Assembly (NCBI GenBank): GCA_949752735.1
Contig: OX457042.1
Span: forward strand, 61,355,468 to 61,419,467
DNA length: 64,000 nucleotides
Direction of reading: 5' to 3'
Source of the DNA: Lumbricus terrestris
Lineage: Eukaryota > Annelida > Clitellata > Crassiclitellata > Lumbricidae
A program made the translations under genes and the position numbers. Shown one piece after another: positions 1 to 11,049 of the stretch. The notes below the pieces were generated by a model. It made no database searches and was not told the DNA's origin. It was given only the letters and a program-made list of their open reading frames with translations. The stretch's first letter is position 1. Each line of letters starts with the position of its first letter.

Positions 1-116
1 GTTCCATTGTCATAAGCGTGAAAAACTGACCTACTGTGCAGCAGCTTCTCAATTTCGACAAAATCAAACCTTTGACGTAAGTTCCAACTGAGACTGAGCA
101 TGTTTGTAGGCTGCAG

Positions 117-253
117 GCCGGTGTCACGAAATAAAGTCTACCACGAAACAGAGTCTCCCCTTGCTGATACAGATCCTCTGGGGGGTGAATCTGTTTCGAA
201 ATAGAGTCTCCGGGGAGAGACTTTTAGGGGAGACTCTGTCACGTGACACCGGC
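117..253. mobile_element. MITE with GCCGGTGTCACG inverted ends
   Basis: Short inverted-repeat element. The left end reads GCCGGTGTCACGAAAT and the right end CGTGACACCGGC, with further internal inverted copies of an AGAGTCTCCCC-type motif. A related terminus (TTCGTGACACCGG) bounds the small element at 44845-45303, so this is a repeat family in this genome. No clear target duplication and no coding capacity. Superfamily unknown. Confidence 0.7.
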
Positions 254-379
254 AAGGCTTAAAGAAGCTAACATTGACTGCAAACCCCTCCAAGGCCTCC
301 ATTACAGTAGTCTAAATGAATGACGAGAGTAATTTACTGTTAGAAGACGCTGCTTTTTCAAGACGAGTATCTTCTAGGC

Positions 380-1386
380 CAGCGGTTCTCAACCGGGGGT
401 CCGCGGCCATCTGCCTGGGGGTCCGCGGGCAAGTCCTGAAAATTATATATTTCTTAGTTAAAAACATAGAAACAGATAAATCTTTGTCAATTTGTCAATA
501 TTTCTCCTTTTCAAAGGCGACGTGAAACTACCGGTAATTATAACATGCTGATTAATGACAAATTCATTTGTTTTAGATGGGTCTGTTTGTAACCGACTCT
601 ACATTTCGAGAGTTTTTTATAGAAAAAGACTATAGCCCACATGTAATTCATTTGAATAAACAACTCCTGATTTCAACTCTCGCTTACCTGGCTGGCATTT
701 TTGAATAAACTGAATTCCTCTACGCAAGTGATGACAAATCTAATCACCCTTAGTGATGAAGTGTCTGCTTTAAAAAAAACTTGATATCTGGCGCAAAACG
801 GATAGTGGTAGATAACTTTGACACATTTAATCAATTGCATGAATTCACATAAAAATAAGGAAATGCTCGGATCAATCAACCAAATTTGTTAATTTAGTTT
901 TCGGGCAATCAGTTCAACTTCTAATTCGGTAATTTGAACGTTCACAGTTTTTCGTTGTCTTCCAGTCAGTTTCTTGCCAACTTTGATTCGTGGAATTTAC
1001 CAACATCGGAATTGAACCAAATCATTGAAGTGACTATTAAAAATGGCATTAGACCTACATTGAAGATCCATGTAAGAGTTAGCTTGATGCTTGAGTGTCT
1101 AGAGCAGATAAGCTGTGCTCGAATATGCATGCCCAAAGCTTACATTAAACTAAAATACAGTTTTTCTAATAAATTTCATATAATATTATTTGTAGTATAA
1201 AATTTGTACTACTGGAGTGCAGGGGCATATCTGTGCTATAGTAGAGCATACATGTAGGCCTACTAGCTATTATATAGAATTATAGAGTCGCACAGTCACG
1301 ATAATGCGCCAAATTTCGGTGGGGTCCGTGACCTGGACCAAAAATTGAAAAGGGGTCCGTGAGTGTGAAAAGGTTGAGAACCGCTG
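380..1386. mobile_element. Non-autonomous hAT element
   Basis: The termini are CAGCGGTTCTCAACC and GGTTGAGAACCGCTG, typical of hAT elements, followed inward by repeated 'GGGGTCCG' sequence in inverted orientation. The flanks TTCTAGGC (372-379) and TTTTAGGC (1387-1394) form an 8-bp target duplication with one mismatch, as hAT transposition makes. Open frames inside (for example 934-1200) show no transposase motif, so the copy is non-autonomous. Confidence 0.85.
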
Positions 1387-1394
1387 TTTTAGGC

Positions 1395-2300
1395 TACGTC
1401 ATGGAGTCATCACGTCGATTAATTATCTTATGACGAGCATGTCTGGGAACATCTGAATATAATAATATTAGTCTGTTTGGAACATGCATCTACAATGTTC
1501 TACATAGCCGCCATTTGTTTCAAACCCCATGTTCGTGGAACAATTTAGTACTGTTTCTCTTTCTAGACTATCCACAGAAGGTCATTGCTGATGCCACAGT
1601 CACATCATTTTGTCGTAATCTTTGGCATTTATCCAAGCTGTTGTCAAGCTTGAGTTTCTTTCACGATGACGCGCCATTAGAAGAGAAGAAGTCGATCATA
1701 GGGAGTCCCTATTAGGGACTCAAAACAAAGAAGTCTCTTAGGAACTCCCAACATACCACAACTCTTCTCCCAGCCATTCACAAAAAGACTAGGCCGCATC
1801 ATTTCTTGACAAAATAATCAACTCGTGGTTTGCTATGCATCTTGAAACTAATGGATGCACTTCTGGAACACAATACAAGTAAACGGATAAACCATGAAGA
1901 CTGCATGAAGACCTCGATAAGATGCAGATCCATGAAGGTTATCAGTGATCTAGCTGATCAAGATGTCATCCTTATTCAGCATATCAATGATGCAAGTACA
2001 AGGAATGAAGAACAAAAACAAGTTCTATCATAAGTTGTAGAAGAGCATCGCGACTCAATTCTCGGAACGAACAACGGAGAGTGCCGTGGAACCTTCAAGA
2101 TCACATATTGACATTGATTAAGTACCTCGGCACGACTACTAATTGAAATTTTATTCACCAATCAGAGTGATCATGAGAACTCAGGCATGCAATAATATTG
2201 TTGTAATAACATTATTATATTGAATTGATTTACGTTGTGAAGATACTTGGCTGATCACAGTAATTATGCTTATAATTGATCAAATTTTCGCATTATTTGA
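1395..2300. other. No supported gene (short unassigned frames)
   Basis: AT-rich stretch without a recognisable gene. A 67-codon frame at 1830-2033 (plus) has no domain I know and could be chance or a terminal exon of an unseen gene. A small inverted repeat of AGTCCC/GGGACT type lies near 1704-1750. Confidence 0.4.
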
Positions 2301-2301
2301 T

Positions 2302-3345
2302 ACTAGCTGGGGTACCCGGCGTTGCCCGGGAATTTTAGGATTCGGGTCGTTCAAGCCAATCCCTCCCTCCGAACCTCCCTCAATCCCACCATCCCTCCCA
2401 CCCTCCTTCCAACCCTTTCACACTTCCACCCTCCCTCCCTCCCACCCTCTCTTCCACCCTCCATACCTCCCTTCCTACCTCCCTCCCTCCGTCCCTCCGT
2501 CCCTCCCCCCCTCCATCCCTCCCACCCTTCCACCATCCGTCCCACCCTTCCTTCCACCCTCCCTCCCTTCGTCCCTACCCCACCCTCCGTCCCTCCCTCT
2601 CACTCTTCCACCCTCCCTCCCACCCTCCCTCCCACCTCCCTCTCATCCTCCCACCCCCCCTCCTACCCTTCCTCCCACCTCCCACCCACCTTCCCTCCCG
2701 CCCTCCCTCCCGCCCTCCCTCCCGCCCTCCCTCCCACCGTCCCTCCCTCCCTCCCTCCCTCCCTCCCTCCCTCCCTCCCTCCCTCCCTCCCTCCCTCCCT
2801 CCCTCCCTCCCTCCCTCCCTCCCTCCCTCCCTCCCTCCCTCCCTCCCTCCCTCCCTCCCTCCCTCCCTCCCTCCCTCCCTCCCTTCCTCCATCCCTCCCT
2901 CCCTCCCTCCCTTTCTCCCTCCCTCCACCCTCCCACTTTCTCACCCTCCCACCCTCCCACCATCCGTCCCACCCTCCCTTCCACCCTCCATCCCACCTCT
3001 GGTCCCTACCCCACCCTCCCTCCCTTTCTCCCTCCACCCTCCCACTTTCTCACCCTCCCACCCTCCCACCATCCGTCCCACCCTCCCTTCCACCCTCCAT
3101 CCCACCTCTGGTCCCTACCCCCACCCTCCCTCCCTCCCTGACCTCACCACACCCACACCCCACCACACTCCGACCTCCACAAGTACGCGACCGTGAAATC
3201 CGGACTGGCAAAAGCGCTGACCGTAAACACCTCTAAAACGGTGTCAACCGCTGCTTTTATACGCGACACGTGAAATCCGGACTGGTAAAAGCGCTGACCT
3301 TAAACACCTTCAAAACGGTGTCAACCGCTGCTTTTATTCCTGCAT
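2302..3345 (+). repeat. Interspersed repeat with ACTAGCTGGGGTACCCGG head
   Basis: Begins with ACTAGCTGGGGTACCCGGCG followed by TTGCCCGGGAA, a head found again at 11050 and, inverted, at 12750-12781; a diverged head occurs at 3582. Two direct copies of an approximately 75-bp unit containing GTGAAATCCGGACTGG and AAACGGTGTCAACCGCTGC lie at about 3190-3340. The class is not clear (neither transposase nor reverse transcriptase is seen). The copies are spread through introns and intergenic DNA. Confidence 0.55.
2355..3150. repeat. Long polypyrimidine tract with (CCCT)n core
   Basis: Almost pure C/T on the plus strand for about 800 bp, with an uninterrupted (CCCT)n array from about 2738 to 2885. 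The proline/serine and glycine/arginine-rich open frames on both strands here come from composition and are not genes. The minus strand reads (GGGA)n and could form quadruplex or triplex structures. Confidence 0.95.
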
Positions 3346-3581
3346 GTATGTGACCGAAAGAAAAGCTATGTCATAAGCCTGTGAGGGAAACGGCCAACAG
3401 GAAAAATGATGGTTTTTGCCCCGCCCCGATTTGGCCCTATGGTGGCAGAGATTCGCCGACCCCCATTTACCAGTGTCGGGTCGACCCATAACCCCTGCGA
3501 AGGATTGGGGTCGATTGCTTCACAACTTTGGCCGTGCATGCGGGACAACAACAAAACCCTTAATAAAATATATATAATACT

Positions 3582-4080
3582 AGCTGTACCCGGCCACGCG
3601 TTGCTGTGGCTGAAAAGACCGTCCAACCCTCCCTCCCTACTTCCCTTCCTCTGCCTCCCTTACCCTGCCTCCTTCCCTCCCTCCGTTTCTCTGTCCCTCC
3701 CTACCTCCATTCCCACTTTCTCTCCCTTCCCTCCTCCATCCCTCCCCTCCTACGCTCCCTCCCGTTTCTTCCCCTCCGTTCCTCCCCTCCGTCCCTCCCC
3801 TCCTCCATCCCGTCCGCTCCCTCCCCTCCCATCTTCCCGCTCCCTCCAGCTCCCTTCCTACCACACGGCCGCATTCAACTGCAAATAAATATTGAATTCG
3901 CTGAAATCGAATGCAAATGTTGTGTTTTTTTAGAAAAGCATATAAAAACCTGTCCGCTCGAACGTTGTGTGAAAATTGTCAATCTAGCCTTTTCTAGCCT
4001 TTTTTCGATCGGATCTGACCTTTTTCAAAATTTAGAGTGGCATCCCTGACCTTTTTCAAAATTCAGAGTGGCATCCCTGT
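3582..4080 (+). repeat. Second related interspersed repeat with polypyrimidine tract
   Basis: Starts with ACTAGCTGTACCCGGC, a diverged version of the head at 2302, and is followed by a C/T-rich tract (about 3625-3855). The region 3998-4078 contains two near-identical copies of GACCTTTTTCAAAATT(T/C)AGAGTGGCATCCCTG. Not coding. Confidence 0.45.
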
Positions 4081-5160
4081 ACGTTTTAAATACACGGTTC
4101 AAAATGGCTGAGTATGCGTTAAAGTCAAAATGTATAAACGTGTCAACTCGAGGAGAAAGTTGTGTTTTTGGTGTAAAAGATTTGTTTCTTTCCAGGAAAT
4201 CCTTTTACAAACACGATCGTATTCGAACGGAGCGTTTTGCGAAAAATTTCAAAAGAATCGATCACTAAGTTTCCGAGAAATTCCATTAGGAACAAACGTT
4301 TTACATTTTTATTTATATAAATATGATAAAACTTTGATGGTGTTGTGCAAGTCCTAAATATCAATATTTTCTCATGCGACTTTTTGTGTGATTTTCTGGA
4401 GGGAATGGCACCAAATGGAAACTTGGAGAACAGTAGATTCCAACTTTCATTTTTAACGACCACCCTATTGTGCAATTTCATATTAATTATTATAAGGAAA
4501 CAATTAGTAACAGACGCAAAACAGTGAGTTGAAATGCAAGAGCTTTAACAAGCGCAAGGCCAATATTATGTTGCAATGCAGTCCTCTGCATTAGAATCAT
4601 GCAACGAAATAACACAGAAACGATGACTCTTCAAGACCATAAACCATTCGAATCGGAGGAGCGTTTCTATTGAATGACTATGAATGGAATGCCTCGGCAA
4701 TCTGAGGAAACGCGGCCAGCATTTGTTCATCAGAGGTTCATAAATGAAGCAGTGAATTATCTGTAAGATCTTGGAGGTCACCACATGGATTGAATACGAA
4801 TTCAGTAAACATTGTTTGAGGCCTACGTCGTCGTAGTCAAAATCTATCTCTGCTGGAACACATTGAGCATCCCCGCGGATGACACCTCTGGGTTTAGGTT
4901 TCATCAATATTTTTCATGAAAAATTCTCTCACCGAATTATATTAATGCAATAAACATGATCTCTTCCTTGTTTCGACATTTTTTTCCAATATTTGGACAA
5001 AATCAATGACAGAAAATATAGGCCTCTCAAATCTGTAGATGAAGTGTTGTCATGGTAATTATATGCCATTCACTTATATTTTGAATCATTCTACTAAAAT
5101 TTATGAGCAATCTTTAAATATAAGGTGTCACACTTTTCCGGTCGGTTGTCTTCTTTAACA
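4081..5160. other. No supported gene
   Basis: No recognisable protein domain on either strand. A 113-codon minus-strand frame at 4566-4907 has no family match that I can recall and no splice or promoter support. The rest is AT-rich and looks like decayed repeat or intergenic DNA. Confidence 0.4.
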
Positions 5161-5164
5161 ACCG

Positions 5165-6225
5165 ATTTTATTCATTCACTCATTCATTCGGACATTTATA
5201 CAGCGCTCCTTCATGTATAAAAACTACTCAGAGGCGCTCCCGACTCCTGCGCGCCCAAAAAGAGCAGTTCTAAGTTTAGTAAAAAGGGATCCTATGTAGA
5301 GTCCCAGGTGTAGTCGTAGCTCAAAAGGAAGGTCATTCCAGACCACTGGTCCAACCACATAAAAGGCTCGATTCTTCAAGGTAGTAGTACGAGCAAAAGG
5401 AACTAAGAGGACTCCCTTATCAGCGGAGCGTTGCTGACGACATCCTTGGATACCCAATGTTAGGCTGCATAGCTCTCGGTGGTAAATTGGGGCGAGGCCC
5501 TGACAACATCGCCATACCAATGCAGCTACCCNNNNNNNNNNNNNNNNNNNNNNNNNNNNNNNNNNNNNNNNNNNNNNNNNNNNNNNNNNNNNNNNNNNNN
5601 NNNNNNNNNNNNNNNNNNNNNNNNNNNNNNNNNNNNNNNNNNNNNNNNNNNNNNNNNNNNNNNNNNNNNNNNNNNNNNNNNNNNNNNNNNNNNNNNNNNN
5701 NNNNNNNNNNNNNNNNNNNNNNNNNNNNNNNTAGGTCACACCCAAATCACGTACAGTGGTAGAATAAGTCATGCCAGGAAAGCAATGTTGCAGATTTTGC
5801 ATATCAACTTTAGAAACTTGCACGTGACTTCCAACCCAAATAAATTGTGTTTTACCAGGATTTAACTTGAGGCGATTGGATGACATCCAGGCACCAATCG
5901 TTTCCGATGTGAAGAGTATTTTTTCCACAAGTGAGATAGCCTCTAAAGCTGGACCCTGGACATATGCCTGTGTGTCATCAGCATATTGATGTGCAGCAAC
6001 CCCCACAGAAGACAGAATCTTATTTAGGTCAGAGGTATATAAAATGTAAAGCAAAGGCCCTAAAATGGAACCCTGTGGAGGACCAAAATAAACTCTGGAC
6101 CAGTCAGACCGGGTGGAACCAAAAACCACAGACTGGCTGCGCTCAGAAAGAAAAGCCTGCAACCACAGCAGTGGGCGGCCAATGACACCAAACGACGTTT
6201 CAAGGCGCTCTAAAAGAAACATGGT
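5165..6225 (-). mobile_element. LINE (CR1/L2-like) reverse transcriptase 3' part
   Basis: A minus-strand frame (5224-6222, interrupted by an N gap) encodes the palm and C-terminal part of a non-LTR retrotransposon reverse transcriptase. It has the GSILGPLLYILYTSDL motif, the catalytic YADD box (QYADDTQAY), a downstream LKLNPGKTQF motif and a C-terminal WNDLPFELR block, then a stop. On the minus strand the stop is followed by a tail rich in (GAAT)n (around 5170-5192 on the plus strand), as in CR1/L2-type LINEs. The 5' part (endonuclease, start of the RT) is missing, so it is a 5'-truncated insertion. The related tail 'TTTATA(T/C)AGCGC' recurs at several other sites in the window. Confidence 0.85.
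5532..5731. other. Assembly gap (200 N)
   Basis: Exactly 200 N characters inside the LINE open frame; the true length is unknown. The frames on either side happen to be compatible, but the joined frame cannot be trusted. Confidence 1.
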
Positions 6226-6289
6226 CGACGGTGTATACTGACATTTAATATTAGTAGAGAATATTCCACGCGGTACGTGCGAGTCTCAA

Positions 6290-6520
6290 CAGTTGACCGC
6301 CAACAACAATTTATCCTCAGCCTTCACAACTCCAGGCGAAGCCAACGACAGTCATTTTCTTCAAACGAACCAGGTGCTTCTCAAGTCTCGCCCGATCCAC
6401 AGCGGAAGTGTAGCCCCACCACGCAGGGGCAGCGTAGAGCAGACGCGTAATCGTGGTGACAGCGGCAACATCGTGGAGCGCGCCTTCCGGCATTCCACGT
6501 GCTCAAAGCACCCGCAACGC
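6290..6520 (-). mobile_element. Fragment of a second LINE reverse transcriptase
   Basis: Read on the minus strand, this encodes a peptide containing RLLYAAPAWWGYTSAVDRAR, ending in a KKMTVVGF-like block and a stop. The (Y/A)A(S/P)PAWWG(Y/F)(T/A)S..DR.RLE pattern is typical of the C-terminal part of jockey/I-type LINE proteins. It lies just beyond the 5' end of the first LINE and is not continuous with it, so I take it as a separate fragment. Confidence 0.65.
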
Positions 6521-6547
6521 AACCTATCAACGAAAATAATAATTATT

Positions 6548-6612
6548 ACTAATAGGACACACTTGAGAACTACAATAATTATTATTGTAGTTCTCAAGTG
6601 TGTCCTATTAGT
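6548..6612. repeat. Perfect 32-bp palindrome
   Basis: Arms 6548-6579 and 6581-6612 are exact reverse complements around a single base. The arms contain AGGACACACTTGAGAACTAC. No transposon or gene explains it. Confidence 0.9.
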
Positions 6613-6619
6613 TTGAGGC

Positions 6620-7126
6620 AATTGAATGAGCATTCTGACTTTTGAGCACGTATAGGTCTAACTGAAATAGCGCTTGCAATGTTTATTAAAGCTAGTTTGT
6701 TTCGTTCACAGAAGACCTTGATGATCAACAATGATTATAATATTATCGACGATGGTGGATCGATGGAGTCTTCTCGTAACATCGTTGTTATGAATTAGGC
6801 ATACGACATTTTCATAGTGCTTGTAACGATGGCGATTGGGAGTGCGGACAGCGGACGGCAATAGTAAGAAAAAACATTACGTCTAAATATTTTCTGGGCA
6901 CGAAATTTTGCATTGCAACGACCAGGGCAAAGGCTTTATACTAAGGCAATTGCCACCCAGCGATGCCCCTGAATTATATTCACAGACGCTGAAATATAAT
7001 CAGCGGCGCCCGCAGGCGTACGCACTTACGCAAGTGCGTAGATCTATAGCGCTGAAAAGCTCAAAAATAAAAATAAATTACAAATTAAGGCGTAAAATAT
7101 TATAAGCTTTGGAATTCTTATTCTAT

Positions 7127-7166
<40 letters not shown>

Positions 7167-8090
7167 CTATCGTTTCAAACAATGTAGCAACTTGGTCCTT
7201 CTAGGCCACCGCCTGCTTTCATCACTTGCTACTGGCTAATGGAGAGCTATCCAATTTTGTGGCAATGAGCGTTTTCTGGAATATTCGTGATTTAGTCTGG
7301 CCGGGAAGTAGTAAGTAGTGGGGTGGTCTGTTTTCAGGTCGAGTCATGTAGAGCTTCACCGATATCCGATGGTCCGCTCGGCAACGAGACGAATGACCCG
7401 AACAGTTAGACGACGCTTAGCAGTAAAGTTGTTGAGAAGTTCATTGAATGCTGAACACAAGAATATGACAATGTAGCTTACAACAGATTCTTTTCCTCTC
7501 TCTCGTGATGACTCTCAATTCTTTATAAATTATTATGTCATAGCATAGCGGAAGTCTCTCTTTATGCAGTCGAGTAGGCCTACTGTTAGTCGGTTAGGTT
7601 ACTTGCATGCTAATCTATTCATCTCTCCCTCTCTGTCTCTGTCTCTGTCTCCGTCATTCTATCTGTCTGTCTGTCTCTCTGTCTGTCTCTGTCACACTTT
7701 CTGTCTCAATCGACCATTTTCTTACTTACTTCCAGCAACTGAAACCTAGATTGCCATATCAGTTGTTTCATAAAGGTCAAAATTGACGGATCTTAGTGAC
7801 GTCTTCTTCTATAATGACCTAGGCTACATGTATAATTGCCGACGTGGTGATACACATTCAGGATGTACCGTATTGTTATCATAAGCCCAACAACATTGCT
7901 AAATAATTATAGAAGCAAAGCAATTGACATCCTATGGATGTTGAACCAGTCGCCACTTAAGACTTTGTACTTGTCGTAGATCGCGACAGATAATAATTAC
8001 TTATTAAGTCACTAGCTACACCTGTCCTGTAGTCATCCTAAGCAGAGGTTAACGTTTGAAATTTCACATATTATTAATTTTATTGTCGTT
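6620..8090. other. No supported gene; simple repeats
   Basis: Holds a (TA)n run at about 7130-7164 and a CT/GTCT-rich simple repeat at about 7620-7700. No coding frame in this stretch shows a domain. Confidence 0.5.
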
Positions 8091-8096
8091 GATTAG

Positions 8097-8257
8097 TAAA
8101 GGAAATAGCAACCAATACAGTGAGCTAAAGAAAATTCTGTTTACGGGAAGGCCAACAATGAAAGCCTTTCCAGTGAAGCAACACAGAATCGATAGCGAAA
8201 GTTATCTTGAGCAGCAGAAAGGAGATTTCGAGTGTAAATCTGCAACACTCGGAGGAG
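8097..8257 (+). CDS. Candidate host exon (unassigned)
   Basis: An open stretch preceded by a possible acceptor (TTGATTAG) and followed by a good donor (GGAG/GTAAAC). The peptide contains SELKKILFTGRPTMKAF, which I do not recognise. It could be an upstream exon of the CARD/NHL gene, but its end phase (1) does not fit the next candidate exon (phase 0). Treat as tentative; the frame continues into a CCCCAA-type low-complexity tract. Confidence 0.25.
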
Positions 8258-8299
8258 GTAAACGGATTATTATCGAAAAAATCCATTTAGAATCTATTG

Positions 8300-8590
8300 C
8301 ACCGCGCCCCAATCCCAATCCGCCCCAATCCAAATCCGCCCCAACCTCACTCCGCCCCAATCCAAATCCGCCCCAACCTCACTCCGCCCCACTCTGTCAC
8401 CCCTCGCCCCACTTTGCCCAAGATATTTAGGTTTCTCGACCCACCAAACTCCACCCGTCCCCGTCTCATTCTTTCTCCCCACTCCTTCCCTCCCTCCCTC
8501 CTGCCACACTTCTTCCTCTCCACTCCCGTTCCGCTCCACCCGATACCATTCTCACACCTCCCTCCTCCCTTATTTCAACCCTATTTTCTT
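8300..8590. repeat. C-rich low-complexity tract
   Basis: Degenerate tandem copies of CCGCCCCAATCCAAAT/CCGCCCCAACCTCACT (8300-8410), followed by a C/T-rich tract. The proline-rich open frames over it are compositional. Confidence 0.85.
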
Positions 8591-8887
8591 CTCGACTTCC
8601 ACTGAAACCTTCCTGGCCCACCCTCTAACAATATTAATGATATGTCCCTCTGCTTGAAATGTTGTTCCCCTCCTCTGCGGATTAAGCTTAATATGCCTCT
8701 GACACATCGTAGTCTACTTGTCTAAAGCCATCTCTATTTGGCCGAGGTTTCTGCACTGAGAGTTCATCTGAAATATAGTTCATGCAAATTACAAATGTCC
8801 ATAATTTATGTGATACGATATTAAATATCTTTTTGAATTATGTACTGTCATTATTTTTTACTAACTTTCGATCATCCGTTCACACTA

Positions 8888-8960
8888 TCAGTGTGTTGTT
8901 GTTGCTGTTGTTGTTGTTGTTGCTGTTATTGTTGTTGTTGTTGTTATTGTTGTTGTTGTG
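8888..8960. repeat. (TTG)n microsatellite
   Basis: Interrupted GTT/GCT trinucleotide repeat. Confidence 0.9.
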
Positions 8961-9349
8961 ATTGCGCATGTTTGCGTGACGTCATTCCTTGATGTAGCCT
9001 AGGTATGCTAGTAATGATATTACTAGCATAATTAGGCCACAAAAAAAATTCGTGAGCAGTATGTAAAAGAATATTATTCTGCTACATTAATTTAATGTCG
9101 CAGAGTGGGAGTGTAGTTGGTTCATAATATGATATTGCAGTGTTAAAAGGTCTGAAATCGTTTACATAAAATAGTCTGGGTTTTCTGGGATCCTTAATAA
9201 ACAAAATCAGGGTTTATTTCTGAAACTTCAGTGGCAACAATGGATATTATACAACGGTGAAAATAATGGCGTCTTAATCATGCGTCAACAATCACACCGA
9301 AATTTAAAATGCCCATATCTCGGGATTTAAAGTGAATTATGAGTTGAAA

Positions 9350-9752
9350 AGAGCTGGGTAATCTATCGTTTTAGCGTCGGTAATTATTCGCCATTGCATG
9401 GGTTTTAGCGTTGGCCGAACGCAAGTCGGGTTGAGGAAAATAATTATTGATAAATAGAAGTCGGATTGATGAAAATAATTTGTATGAAATAGAAGCGAGA
9501 TTAATAAAAACATTCTTGCTGAAATTGAAGCTGGATTGATGAACAATAATTTTGAATTAAATAAAAGTTATATTGATGAAAAGTATTTGCTGACGAAATA
9601 GAAGCGGGATTGATCAGACTAATTCTAGCCTAAACAGAAGCTGGATCGATGAAAAGAATTTTCGCCAAACTAGAAGTTGGATTGATTAAAAGTAACAATG
9701 CTGCAACTAGCGAATAATTACCGACGCTAAAACGATATATTACCAAAAGCTG
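9350..9752. mobile_element. Inverted-repeat element with internal degenerate tandem repeats
   Basis: The ends carry inverted copies of CGTTTTAGCGTCGGTAATTA followed by TTCGC (about 9365-9392 and 9708-9740). Inside are about five to six degenerate copies of a 50-60-bp unit with the core GAAGC(G/T)GGATTGATGAAAAT. A related array without clear ends lies at 47640-48160. Non-coding; superfamily unknown. Confidence 0.6.
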
Positions 9753-9820
9753 GACAGACGTACAAATTCGCATCTGAATTTTTGCTGAGAATATTTCAAA
9801 CTCTAAAGCGTGCCGTTTAA

Positions 9821-9895
9821 CTCTTTCCCGCCGGATGGGGTCACCCGTGACTCCATTAACAGGATAGGTATCAAAACAATTCCAGCGGGAGAGAG
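9821..9895. mobile_element. 75-bp TTAA-flanked MITE (piggyBac-like)
   Basis: The ends CTCTTTCCCGCCGG and CCAGCGGGAGAGAG are inverted, and TTAA lies directly on both sides (9817-9820 and 9896-9899). A TTAA target duplication is the mark of piggyBac-type insertion. No coding capacity. Confidence 0.65.
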
Positions 9896-9899
9896 TTAA

Positions 9900-11045
9900 G
9901 AGCCTTCTGGAGACAAACTAATACATACATGGTATTACATGCAGAAGGATAAACTTTCAGACTTATGGTATGGATATATCAGGTAATAGCTACTAACGAT
10001 TTATAAATTCCATTGTTAGTGTAGCTATAATTTATTGCTCATTTCTGTTACTAGCACTGGAAGAACGAGAGACGTAAAAAGTATTTTTTATTAAACAATA
10101 ATATTGAAGATTTTTCTATTTAAAGCAGAAAACCTGAATGGAAAAGGTGGACAGAATAATGCTCCAACCAGTACAACGGTAAGAATCTGCACAATTGTCT
10201 CTAAGTAGGATTACCTAAGGGACAAGCTTGAGAGCATCATAGGATCTTTGGCAATCTCACTTGAAGCGACATTGTCATAATAATTATTTTTGATTTTCGT
10301 TTACATCGCCATTTGCATTTTTAAAGATTTATCTTCTAGAAAGACGGTTCAGTACGGAAGAAGCAAGTAATATTATATCTATTATATGATCCGAGGTCGT
10401 CTAACGAATGAGCGGAACGTCACGTTCCAACGCAGGCCTAACCTGAGCAAGGCAAACATTCATTACCAGTACATCCTCATTCCTCACTCCATCATAAGAA
10501 ACTATAAGGCACTGAAAATGGAAACGTTTTCCGATGGCGGATATTTTGGTTCGCAACTCGCATGAACCAAATACTCGCTGTAGCTAGTCATAGAAAGTCA
10601 GTCAGAGTCAGAATAGAAATTTTAGATCAACAAAATGGAGACGGGCAATTGGATGAACAGGGCAGCAGTCCATCCCACCCCTCCACTCCACATTAGTGAA
10701 CATTATTATTAAATTGAAGCCCGGGAATGATGGAGAAACTTGAGGCAGAATCATATTATATTATGGGTGCATGACAGATGTCTGTGAAATAGAAGGTTCC
10801 TGCGACTTCGCTATTATTATGCGTTCTGTAGAAATCTCGAGATTACGAATAAGTGCGGAATTCAGAAGAGAGTTCGTTCCGATGCAGTGTTTGATTCGGC
10901 TTGAGATTTTGATTTGAGTGGCAGCAGGGACCAAGAAAGACTGAGACAGGAGGAGGGCTGGGTAGAGAGGGTTAACCGGAAGTGAGGAGGCCGTGGAGAT
11001 TTTGAGCTATAGAAGTATTGTAGGCTACAATAGAGTTGTAATATA
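9900..11045. other. No supported gene
   Basis: AT-rich DNA with no frame over about 60 codons showing a domain, and no clear repeat structure. Confidence 0.4.
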
Positions 11046-11049
11046 TAAC

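Noticed and set aside
2266..3236. Long proline/serine-rich and glycine/arginine-rich open frames on both strands
   Set aside because: They follow from the (CCCT)n/(GGGA)n composition, which has no stops in any frame; no start, splice or domain support.
5457..5865. Plus-strand frames through the N gap
   Set aside because: They lie opposite the LINE reverse transcriptase frame and are extended only by undefined bases.
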